Origin: Myroides sp. NP-2
GTDB lineage: Bacteria > Bacteroidota > Bacteroidia > Flavobacteriales > Flavobacteriaceae
Direction of reading: 5' to 3'
DNA: 64,000 bases
Assembly: GCF_014145665.1 (NCBI RefSeq)
Contig: NZ_JACHTD010000012.1
Span: 1 to 64,000, forward strand
The position numbers and the translations under genes were made by a program. Shown piece by piece: positions 50,229 through 57,661 of the stretch (position 1 is its first letter; every line of letters begins with the position of its first letter). The notes beneath the pieces are model-generated. The model had not been told where the DNA came from and did no database searches. It saw only the letters and a program-made list of their open reading frames with translations.

Positions 50229-52442
50229 TTAAATTTCCAATTGGTTCTTTATCAAGGAATAATAAAAGCGATGGTTTTGTATTAGTTCTTTATGCGTGCC
50301 TGTTTCCACCACTTTGCCTTTGGATAAAACAATGATTTGATCTGCGTGTTTAACTGTACTTAAACGATGGGCAATGATAATCACAGTTCTGTCCTTGAAA
50401 AAAGTTACTAAGTTGTCGTGTATTATTTTTTCATTTTCCGCATCCAAGGCAGAGGTTGCTTCATCGAGTATGAGAATTTTTGGGTTTTTGTACATGGCCC
50501 TAGCAATGAGAATGCGTTGGAATTGTCCCTTGCTTAGTCCAATGCCATTCTCGCCGATTCGCGTTTGCTCTTTTTGAGGTAAATTCGCAATAAATTCGCT
50601 GCAATTAGATAAGTGGGTTACCTTTTTAAAATGAGTGGGATCAAAAGGAGCTCCTAAGGTGATGTTCTCTTGTACCGTATCCGAAAAGATATAGCCATCT
50701 TGAAAGACAACACTTATGAGATCACGCCAAACATCTGATTCTATTTGATTGATGTCTTGCCCTTTAAATGTAATCGTTCCACTTTGGATATGACAGTATT
50801 TCAACAGCAATTTAATCACTGTAGTTTTTCCACTTCCACTCGTTCCTACAATGGCACTTACTTTATTGAGGGGAAAAGAAAGGTTTAAATCTTCAAATAA
50901 ATTGAAGGAATTCCCACCGAAATACGAATATTTCACTTGGTTAAATCGAATGGCATTATTCACGCGATACAAGTTGTGTTTGTTTTTTTCTTTGTGGATA
51001 GCATATAATTGACTCTCATCCTTTTGGCGATACACATCAGAAAGCCGATCCAAACTAATGGAGGCGTCTTGGTAGGAATAGAGGTAGGCAATGAAATTCT
51101 CTATGGGAAGTGTCAATTGTCCTATAATAAAGGAAATACTCAATAAAGCTCCTAAAGATAAATGATGGTGAATGACTAAATAAGAAACATAGGCTATGAT
51201 GGAAATATTTTTAAGTTGGGATACGTATTTGACGCCAATACTCTGTTTGAGTTCAAGTAAAATCGTCGATTTGTTCAACTTGAATAAATCTAGCTCAATT
51301 TCTTTCCACTGTTTTGTTTTATAGTCCGTTGCATTGTTTATCTTAAGGTCGGAAATCCCATTTATTATTTCGTATAGGATGTTCTTGTTTTTGGTTTCGA
51401 TTTCAAAGCGTCTGTAGTTGATATGTCTTCGACTGTTTTGAAAGGAATATACCCAAAGGACAGATAGGGCAGAGCTGAGAATAAAGAACAAAAATACCAT
51501 AAGCGAATAGTGTATCAAAAGGATAGAATAGATTCCAAATAGCAAGAGGGAAACCAAAAATTGAAGCGAATGGTTGGAAAAAAACTCCTCAATTCGCTTG
51601 TGATCATCGATTCTCAATAGAATATCGGTGGTTAGCTTACTCTCAAAATACATCAGGGGCATCCGAATTAATTTTTTTAAAAAATCGGTGATAAGGCTAA
51701 TGTTTAATTTTGTGTTTACATGGAGAAACAGCCAACCTTGAATGAATTCGATAGCAGTAGTACTGGTATATAGGACAAATTGGGCAAGTAAGAGATAGAG
51801 AACAACCTGCATATTTTTCATGTGAATTCCTTCATCAACTAAGCGTTCATTGATAAAAGGATAAAAAACGCTAATTCCGGTGATGATTAACAGCAAGAGT
51901 AAAAGACCTATGAATGTAGTTTTAAAAGGTTTCAAATAGTTCAAAAAGAACAGGCGCTTATTAAAATCGTCATTGGCTTTTATCTCCTGAATAGTAAAGG
52001 TTTCATTGGGGATTAATAATAGGGCAATTCCTTTTTTGTCATCATCTCTTTTCCAATATTCAAAAAAATCAGATTGTTTTATCTTTAGCTTGGAAAACCC
52101 AGGATCGGCAATGAGGGCTCTACCTTGTTTGTCAAGGCCTAAAAAAACGACATAATGGTTGTCCTTCCAATGGAGAATACAAGGTTTAGGTGCTTTATCG
52201 ACAAGTTGTCCCATCGTTATTTTAACAGCAACAGCCGTAAAGCCAATATAAGTAGCCGCATCGATTAACTCGGAAAAACTTACGCCACTTTTATTGATGT
52301 GACACCAGGTTCTTAATTGGTGAATATTTACTTTTTTGCCGTAGTAGTTCGCTATCATACTAAGGCAAGTAGGTCCACAATCCGCGGATTCAAGTTGTCT
52401 TATAAACTTGAATTTTTTATACAATAAGTTGATATTTTCCAT
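50229..52442 (-). CDS. C39 peptidase-containing ABC exporter
   Basis: A 737-residue exporter that cuts double-glycine leaders and carries the peptide across the inner membrane. In order: a C39 peptidase domain with catalytic Cys22 ('QLESADCGPTCLSMIANYYG'), His near 97 ('WKDNHYVVFLGL') and Asp near 111 ('LIADPGF'); about six membrane helices (165-440); and an ATPase with Walker A 'GTSGSGKTT' near 531, signature 'LSKGQFQRI' near 634, Walker B 'ILILDEATSALD' near 655 and H-loop 'IAHRLS'. Its start overlaps the SPASM-family gene by 26 nt. It is the expected processing exporter for the GG precursor at 54665-54805. Confidence 0.95.
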   Translation of the reverse strand: MENINLLYKKFKFIRQLESADCGPTCLSMIANYYGKKVNIHQLRTWCHINKSGVSFSELIDAATYIGFTAVAVKITMGQLVDKAPKPCILHWKDNHYVVFLGLDKQGRALIADPGFSKLKIKQSDFFEYWKRDDDKKGIALLLIPNETFTIQEIKANDDFNKRLFFLNYLKPFKTTFIGLLLLLLIITGISVFYPFINERLVDEGIHMKNMQVVLYLLLAQFVLYTSTTAIEFIQGWLFLHVNTKLNISLITDFLKKLIRMPLMYFESKLTTDILLRIDDHKRIEEFFSNHSLQFLVSLLLFGIYSILLIHYSLMVFLFFILSSALSVLWVYSFQNSRRHINYRRFEIETKNKNILYEIINGISDLKINNATDYKTKQWKEIELDLFKLNKSTILLELKQSIGVKYVSQLKNISIIAYVSYLVIHHHLSLGALLSISFIIGQLTLPIENFIAYLYSYQDASISLDRLSDVYRQKDESQLYAIHKEKNKHNLYRVNNAIRFNQVKYSYFGGNSFNLFEDLNLSFPLNKVSAIVGTSGSGKTTVIKLLLKYCHIQSGTITFKGQDINQIESDVWRDLISVVFQDGYIFSDTVQENITLGAPFDPTHFKKVTHLSNCSEFIANLPQKEQTRIGENGIGLSKGQFQRILIARAMYKNPKILILDEATSALDAENEKIIHDNLVTFFKDRTVIIIAHRLSTVKHADQIIVLSKGKVVETGTHKELIQNHRFYYSLIKNQLEI

Positions 52443-53394
52443 CGGCTCGTCTTTTCATATCATGGGTGATAAGGTAGTTGTATCTCAATTCACTGTCTTG
52501 AATATCTATAATTTGATCAGGAGTAACATACCAGAATTCTTGAAACTCATCGCTGTTCACTACTTGTTTTAGCGGTTGTTTGGATAGGGATCCAAACACC
52601 TTTTTGTTCTTAATGCAGTTTTTTATTTGACCTTTAGCGGTAATAGCTACTTTTTTGTTGTAATAGGGGTTGTGGTTTTGACACTCGTGATAGTAGGCTA
52701 TGTTGTTGATTAAGACTGTAGAGGCTATGGTTGCTTTGGTAATATCTTCAAGACTTTCAGGTATAAAATATACAGTGTGTTTTTCTCTATTTACGGTGTG
52801 TTTGGCTTCACTAGAGTAAAAGACGATCCTATTGACAATTGGAAATTGATCTAGGGTATTTATTATTTTAGAGCAGTAGGATGGAGCACAGCTTGGCAAC
52901 ATAATTTGAAGGCTACAACAAACGGATTGGGAGCAATATTCAAGTACGTCGACAAGTTCGTTGAGGTTGTTTTCTCTGCAAACGGTTAAACGGAGTTCTA
53001 TAAATTTAGTGAGCAAATCATCGAGTTGTACAAAGAGCGATTTTAAATTGTAATGTGTAAAGCTGTATTCTATTATGGCATTGTTTATAATTTCAGGGCT
53101 ACTCCAAGAGTTTTCTAAGTCAGGAAAATGACTTGCCGCTAGTTCACTTTGAAAGGCAAATTTTTCTTGTAGTAAAAAAGTGACATAGGAAAGGAAAATA
53201 GTTTCTTCTGCTTTAAAATATTCTTTTACTGCGAGATAAGGCTGACTTTGGAGCAAGGTTATAACGGTTATCATGGCCTGGGGAATATACTTGATCTTTC
53301 CCTTTTGTAAATCACACAGAATATTTTTATCCTTGCCTTTGACGATTTTGCAGTAGGCAAATAAGACGATATAGTTAGATTGAATCAGGGTCAT
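52417..53394 (-). CDS. GRASP-with-SPASM system SPASM-family protein, degenerate
   Basis: A 325-residue protein similar to the SPASM-domain maturation partner of GRASP-with-SPASM systems: N-terminal 'YIVLFAYCKIVKGKDKNILCDLQKGKIKYIP' and C-terminal 'NHNPYYNKKVAITAKGQIKNC', then 'TPDQIIDIQDSELRYN'. In the usual family the last part carries a CxxCxxxxxC...C cluster motif (as I recall it, IxVCKDCEFRYxCxDCR). Here these Cys are Ile, Ser, Tyr and others, so a normal auxiliary iron-sulfur cluster is unlikely. No radical SAM motif is seen. Start set at ATG 53394; an in-frame start at 53436 adds 14 residues. It follows the small 74-residue ORF and overlaps it. Confidence 0.8.
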   Translation of the reverse strand: MTLIQSNYIVLFAYCKIVKGKDKNILCDLQKGKIKYIPQAMITVITLLQSQPYLAVKEYFKAEETIFLSYVTFLLQEKFAFQSELAASHFPDLENSWSSPEIINNAIIEYSFTHYNLKSLFVQLDDLLTKFIELRLTVCRENNLNELVDVLEYCSQSVCCSLQIMLPSCAPSYCSKIINTLDQFPIVNRIVFYSSEAKHTVNREKHTVYFIPESLEDITKATIASTVLINNIAYYHECQNHNPYYNKKVAITAKGQIKNCIKNKKVFGSLSKQPLKQVVNSDEFQEFWYVTPDQIIDIQDSELRYNYLITHDMKRRADGKYQLIV

Positions 53395-53599
53395 ACAGTA
53401 AAAAATTAGAAAGGGGTTTATGGGAATTACAAACAATATAATTCGAGCTAAAATGCTTACTACTCGTCGTATACCAACTTTGGGTTCGCAACTCGTGCAC
53501 GTCTTTGGTGTTTTCGCATTCCATAATTCGGTAGGTCAACGGGAGAAAACACAATTCATCTTCAGAAAAGATGGAGGTTTTGTTCGATTTATGTGTCAT
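53375..53599 (-). CDS. Small ORF between ligase and SPASM genes
   Basis: A 74-residue ORF whose start overlaps the end of the ATP-grasp gene by 11 nt and whose end overlaps the start of the SPASM-family gene by 20 nt. It fills what would otherwise be a gap of about 195 nt in a tightly packed operon. It starts MTHKSNKTSIFSEDELCFLP and has three Cys, several Ser/Thr and 'YDPDSI' at the end. There is no double-glycine leader. I recognise no family; real translation is plausible but unproven. Confidence 0.5.
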   Translation of the reverse strand: MTHKSNKTSIFSEDELCFLPLTYRIMECENTKDVHELRTQSWYTTSSKHFSSNYIVCNSHKPLSNFLLYDPDSI

Positions 53600-54554
53600 G
53601 ATTGATGAGCCATTTAGCTATTTTTTCTTCTACATTATAATTACAGCGATAGCTAGGTGCATTGTATTGTCCAACAGGATTGACTTCAAGCATTATATAT
53701 TCACCTGCCTTGCTTTTAATAATGTCTAGCGAACCTGTGTTGAGATTTATCGATTGCATAAATGCAATGAGTTTACTTTCATATTCAATGGGCAATTGAT
53801 AGGGAATCCAATGAATATTCTCCGAGTAAAAATTGAGCTTAATATCCACGGTATCGGATTGATCTGTAGTGAGTATGATTGCACTTGCATAGCATGTTCC
53901 ATCAAGGTAAAAAACGCGTATTTCATATGCCGCTTCGATACAGGCTTGAAATAAGGTTAATACAAATTGTTCAGGTAATTCACCTACGTCTTCTTTTTTT
54001 AGTTTTTGGGTATATATGCTATAAGTGTGCTGGGGCGTAATAAAATAAGAACTGTGTTTAATTGGCTTTACAATTAAATCGCAGTCGACGGTACGCTGAA
54101 ACTCAAGTACGTCTTGTTTGTTGTTACTCACTATTGTTGTAGGTGTAGCAATATTAAATTGTTGGGCTAGATAGGTCACTTCGAGTTTGTTTAACCTGAA
54201 TCCTTCTTCTTGAGGCATCCATGTTTTGTGCGCAAGTATTCGCTTTAAATAAGTAATAGTGTCTATTATTTCCTGATTAATTTCAAATAACGCTTGCGTG
54301 AACGGTTTGTTCTTTGGGAGACTTATTTTCACATCACATTCTAGTCGACGATACCAAATCACTTTGATCTTATCTGTTACGTCTTCTCCTTTGATAAAAA
54401 TTCGGCCATCATTAATCTCTAATCTAAAGGCCTGTTTTTTTTGAATAAAATCTTCTACCGTAACTTTTACAAACTCAGCCTTGTAGTATAAAAGCCAATC
54501 AATGACAGGATCTGTGCCCTGCTCGTATTCGTCAAATGAGAGGATTAGAATCAT
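53589..54554 (-). CDS. GRASP-with-SPASM ATP-grasp peptide maturase
   Basis: A 321-residue ATP-grasp ligase. The N-terminal part 'MILILSFDEYEQGTDPVIDWLLYY' and 'KVIWYRR' (about residue 66), the ATP-binding Lys in 'DCDLIVKPIKHSSYF', acidic 'LNTGSLDIIKSKAGEYIMLEVNPVGQY' (D-x-x ... E-x-N, Mg-ATP site) and 'CNYNVEEKIAKWL' at the end all match this maturase family. Related ligases form ester or amide bonds between acidic side chains and Ser/Thr/Lys in the core peptide (graspetides). The substrate is most likely the precursor encoded 111 nt upstream. Confidence 0.92.
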   Translation of the reverse strand: MILILSFDEYEQGTDPVIDWLLYYKAEFVKVTVEDFIQKKQAFRLEINDGRIFIKGEDVTDKIKVIWYRRLECDVKISLPKNKPFTQALFEINQEIIDTITYLKRILAHKTWMPQEEGFRLNKLEVTYLAQQFNIATPTTIVSNNKQDVLEFQRTVDCDLIVKPIKHSSYFITPQHTYSIYTQKLKKEDVGELPEQFVLTLFQACIEAAYEIRVFYLDGTCYASAIILTTDQSDTVDIKLNFYSENIHWIPYQLPIEYESKLIAFMQSINLNTGSLDIIKSKAGEYIMLEVNPVGQYNAPSYRCNYNVEEKIAKWLINHDT

Positions 54555-54608
54555 GTTTTAGATATAAAATATTATTATTGCGCTTTGTTACTCCTTGGTT
54601 TTGATGTA

Positions 54609-54647
54609 AGAGTGATTAATACTGACTAGTATGGTATTAATCACTCT
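54609..54647 (-). other. Stable hairpin between precursor and ligase genes
   Basis: Perfect inverted repeat AGAGTGATTAATAC (54609-54622) / GTATTAATCACTCT (54634-54647) with an 11-nt loop. It lies after the precursor stop, within the operon. On the minus strand no T run follows, so it is probably an RNA-stabilising stem or partial terminator and not a full stop signal. Confidence 0.75.
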
Positions 54648-54664
54648 TTGATTAAGAATTAGAC

Positions 54665-54805
54665 TTATTGCTGATAATCACGACTATTGCTGTCGACATC
54701 AAATTTTTTGCTGCAGTCATATTGGAATGATGCATTACCTCCTATAATTGTATTAACAAGATCCTTGTTTAATACATCAAATGATTGTAAGGTTTGTAAT
54801 TTCAT
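54665..54805 (-). CDS. Double-glycine RiPP precursor peptide
   Basis: A 46-residue peptide too short for routine calling. The leader MKLQTLQSFDVLNKDLVNT ends in IIGG at residues 20-23, the C39 cleavage site. The core of 23 residues starts NASFQYDCSKKFDV and ends DSNSRDYQQ. It contains four Asp, two Lys, four Ser and one Cys, which gives acceptors and donors for ATP-grasp cross-links. 'KLQTLQSF...L...L..I.GG' matches Bacteroidota natural-product leaders of the GG type. The position between receptor and ligase genes supports the call. Confidence 0.88.
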   Translation of the reverse strand: MKLQTLQSFDVLNKDLVNTIIGGNASFQYDCSKKFDVDSNSRDYQQ

Positions 54806-54962
54806 GATAATAAAATTTAAGATTGGGAGTCATAAGTTTATTGTCATTTACTCTTAAGGACATTGCTTGCAAGCGCTTCTTAGCTTCGTTACAAAGGCGA
54901 TTCAATAGCTTGGCGAACACATCGCAGACAGACTTAATCAGTTCTGTTTCTTTCTTCTTCAT
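54777..54962 (-). CDS. Small overlapping ORF after the receptor
   Basis: A 61-residue ORF that starts 29 nt inside the end of the receptor gene and ends 29 nt inside the precursor gene. The first 40 residues (MKKKETELIKSVCDVFAKLL, then NRLCNEAKKRLQ) look like a charged amphipathic helix with two Cys; the last 20 are probably read out of leader DNA. It might be a coupled small protein or chance. No family recognised. Confidence 0.35.
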   Translation of the reverse strand: MKKKETELIKSVCDVFAKLLNRLCNEAKKRLQAMSLRVNDNKLMTPNLKFYYHEITNLTII

Positions 54963-57306
54963 TGCTAAAGTTTTTCGTTTTTGTAGCGGCTATATTTGTT
55001 CCAAATTTGTATACTAACGATAGGCTAATTTGCCGGGTATCATAGTAGTTGGTGTAGGTTTGTTTGATGGTGTTGACCTCGCTTTTAATCGTGTTTTTAT
55101 TGGTCTTGAATAGGTCACTACCCACTGCGTTAAGTTGGAGCTTTCGATCGAGTAATAGCCATCTTATTCCTACGTCTGTGCGGTGATAGGCGGTGATATA
55201 ATCCATGCCGCTTATTCCAGGAGCAACGTACTGAAAGGTTACCTCACCAAGGAGGGTTTTCGTTTGGTTGAAGGTGAGGGTATTGCTGAGGGAAAAGTAG
55301 AAGTTCAATCCACTTTGTTCGGCTTTTGTACTGGATAAATTTGACTTAATCTCGGTGTAATTTACATTGTATTGAAGGTAAGAGGTAAGCCAATGCCACT
55401 CTTTGAACGTATAGGATTGGGATAAACCTATACTGATTTCTTTTAGAAAGTTTTTGCGTATTGTTGCTTGTGTGACCGTATTGGGGGCTGTGAGTGTAAT
55501 TTGATCCACGCCATTTATTGTTCTAGAAAGATAAAAAGAGGTGTTTAAGTTATTTTTATAGACATGTGCAAATTCAAAATTATCGCTAAAAAAGGGTTGC
55601 AGAAAGGGATTTCCCTCTGTATATGCATAAGGAGTGGAGTACCAACGGAAAGGATTTAAAGAAGAATAGGAAGGTCTATTAATCCGCTTGCCGTAGTTGA
55701 ATGACCATTGGTTATTTTCATTGGTGATATAGGTGACGTATAAGGTGGGAAACAAATGGGTATAGCGGTTCTCTTGGCGTTCGTTTAACGTTAAGGAAAG
55801 CCCTTTCGTTTGTGTGTGCTCTAGGCGAACACCCAATTTTATGTCCCACTTTTTTAGCGTTTTAGAAGCGCTTGCGTACAGCGCTTGTGTGTTTTCGCTA
55901 TAGTTAAATCGATTCGATTGCCCGAGATCTAATGCCTCGATTCTATGATTATAGGTGCTTATATCGCTGTTGTTTTGCATAAAGGACACTTTACCACCAA
56001 AATCGAATTGGACTTTTCCCAAGGGCCATTCAACGTTTACAGTGGAAGTATAGGTGGTAATGCTTTGGTTGGTTGCATTTGTAAAACTGTCGACTTCCTC
56101 TCTTTGTGGAATGCGCACATTACTAGTATTGATTCGCTCTTGGGTGTTGGTATAGGTGAAATAATCTAAATCAACAGTCATGTTTTTTCCCAAGGTGTCA
56201 AAAACAGTTTTAAAATGTCCATTCAAGGCATGAGAAACTATTTTTTTATCCGTATGAGCCCGTGTTGTAAGTAGAGAATCGATTCCTTTTGAAGGACCAT
56301 AAATAGGAGTTGAGGTTTGCTCTTGATTATCAGGTCTGTTGCTGTTGCCTAGATATTGAATTCCAATTGTAGAACGATCATTTACTGCATAGTCTATCCC
56401 TGTTCTATTCGAAAAAAAACGTGTAAAATATTTTATTTTGGTATCTGTATCCCAAAGCTGAGTGGGATAGTAGATCTTATTCTTCTCTTGTACTTGAATA
56501 GCACCATCGTTTTTGTTGGTTGAAGAAAAGATTGACCACTTGTTTTTTTGGTAGGTGAGACTGCCCCCTACGGTTGCTGATGTATAGCTCGATTGTTGAA
56601 AGCTAGAAGTAAGCTCACCGCCCCAAAAGTTGTTTATTGTCTTTTTTAATACAATGTGAATTAATCCACTGTTCCCCTCGGCATCATAAGTAGCGGGAGG
56701 GTTGGTCATCACTTCTATTCTAGCAATGTCCTCCGCACGGATAGAACGCAAATAGGCAGTTAAATCCTCCGCTGTTAAAGGGCATAATCGGTTATTAACC
56801 AGAATTTGGACACTATTTTTTCCGAGCATACCGATCTTATCCCTTTCAATTCGCACTCCTGCTGTTTTTTGTAAGACTTCTAATGCATTAGCACCAGCTG
56901 AAACAATACTATTCTCGACGTTGAAAATAAGGCGATCTGATTTTCTGGTGAGTAATGGTTGTGCTGCGTGAATCACAACTTCTTGAAGCTCACTACTTTC
57001 TTCTTGGAGTAGAAGTAAACCTAAATCTTGTGTAGTTGTTGTGGGGAAATACTGCTCCCGAGAGCGATAACCGATAAGGCTTAGGGTTAAAATAAAGGCA
57101 TGAGAGGTAGGAATTATCAAGGAGAAATACCCTGTTTCATCCGTCAATACGCCAGCTTTTGTTTTGTTGTCTATTACATCTGTGGCAACGACATTGACAA
57201 ACGGAAGCGGTTCGTTTTGGGCGTTTTTAACCAGTCCGGTATAAGTCTGACAATAGCTGCAGAAAGAATACAAAAAGAGAGAAAAAAAGAGTATTGCGTT
57301 TCTCAT
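54934..57306 (-). CDS. TonB-dependent outer membrane barrel protein
   Basis: A 790-residue protein: signal peptide (1-20), a carboxypeptidase-regulatory-like domain ('YTGLVKNAQNEPLPFVNVVATDV', about 22-105) and a plug ('NALEVLQKTAGVRIERDKIGMLGKNSVQILVNN', about 145-230), then a barrel of the OMP_b-brl_3 type ('GINPPATYDAEGNSGLIHIVLKK...'). It ends 'NEEERNRTD', without a terminal Phe. It may import or export the peptide product, or sense it; the former is inferred from its first place in the RiPP operon. A -7 element TAATTTTG (minus strand 57335-57342) precedes it. Confidence 0.88.
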   Translation of the reverse strand: MRNAILFFSLFLYSFCSYCQTYTGLVKNAQNEPLPFVNVVATDVIDNKTKAGVLTDETGYFSLIIPTSHAFILTLSLIGYRSREQYFPTTTTQDLGLLLLQEESSELQEVVIHAAQPLLTRKSDRLIFNVENSIVSAGANALEVLQKTAGVRIERDKIGMLGKNSVQILVNNRLCPLTAEDLTAYLRSIRAEDIARIEVMTNPPATYDAEGNSGLIHIVLKKTINNFWGGELTSSFQQSSYTSATVGGSLTYQKNKWSIFSSTNKNDGAIQVQEKNKIYYPTQLWDTDTKIKYFTRFFSNRTGIDYAVNDRSTIGIQYLGNSNRPDNQEQTSTPIYGPSKGIDSLLTTRAHTDKKIVSHALNGHFKTVFDTLGKNMTVDLDYFTYTNTQERINTSNVRIPQREEVDSFTNATNQSITTYTSTVNVEWPLGKVQFDFGGKVSFMQNNSDISTYNHRIEALDLGQSNRFNYSENTQALYASASKTLKKWDIKLGVRLEHTQTKGLSLTLNERQENRYTHLFPTLYVTYITNENNQWSFNYGKRINRPSYSSLNPFRWYSTPYAYTEGNPFLQPFFSDNFEFAHVYKNNLNTSFYLSRTINGVDQITLTAPNTVTQATIRKNFLKEISIGLSQSYTFKEWHWLTSYLQYNVNYTEIKSNLSSTKAEQSGLNFYFSLSNTLTFNQTKTLLGEVTFQYVAPGISGMDYITAYHRTDVGIRWLLLDRKLQLNAVGSDLFKTNKNTIKSEVNTIKQTYTNYYDTRQISLSLVYKFGTNIAATKTKNFSNEEERNRTD

Positions 57307-57629
57307 GGCCTTTAATTATTTTTTATATACTATTCAAAATTATCAATCTATTTTTTTATTTATATTATCCCATTGGGTAGATTTTGTGTGATAAATGTAA
57401 AACTACCTCTGAGGGTAGGAGTGTGTTTTATTCCCCAAAAAGATGTTTCTTTAACGCGCATAAACCAAGAGTAAGTACAAGAAAGCAAGTCAAGACTAAA
57501 CCTCGGCTTTGTTTTCCTAAGTATGCTGCCACAGCTGATAGACAGGGGGATTCTAATGTTGGAATGTTTTGCTTTTCACTTTTTCAAAACCATCGGCAAT
57601 AAATATCCCGATCTAAAACAAACAAATAC
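57307..57629. other. Divergent spacer between RiPP operon and ABC-F gene
   Basis: AT-rich DNA with the receptor -7 element TAATTTTG on the minus strand (57335-57342). A 72-codon ORF (57384-57602, plus) has no coding character. I see no other signal. Confidence 0.5.
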
Positions 57630-57637
57630 TATATTTG
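57630..57637 (+). promoter_or_regulatory. -7 promoter element of the second ABC-F gene
   Basis: TATATTTG matches TAnnTTTG, 24 nt before the ATG at 57662. It excludes the in-frame start at 57635. Confidence 0.55.
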
Positions 57638-57661
57638 CAGCTGTTTTTAATAAAATACAAT

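Noticed and set aside
57384..57602. A 72-codon ORF (MCDKCKTT...)
   Set aside because: It has no codon bias, no family features and lies in a divergent promoter region.
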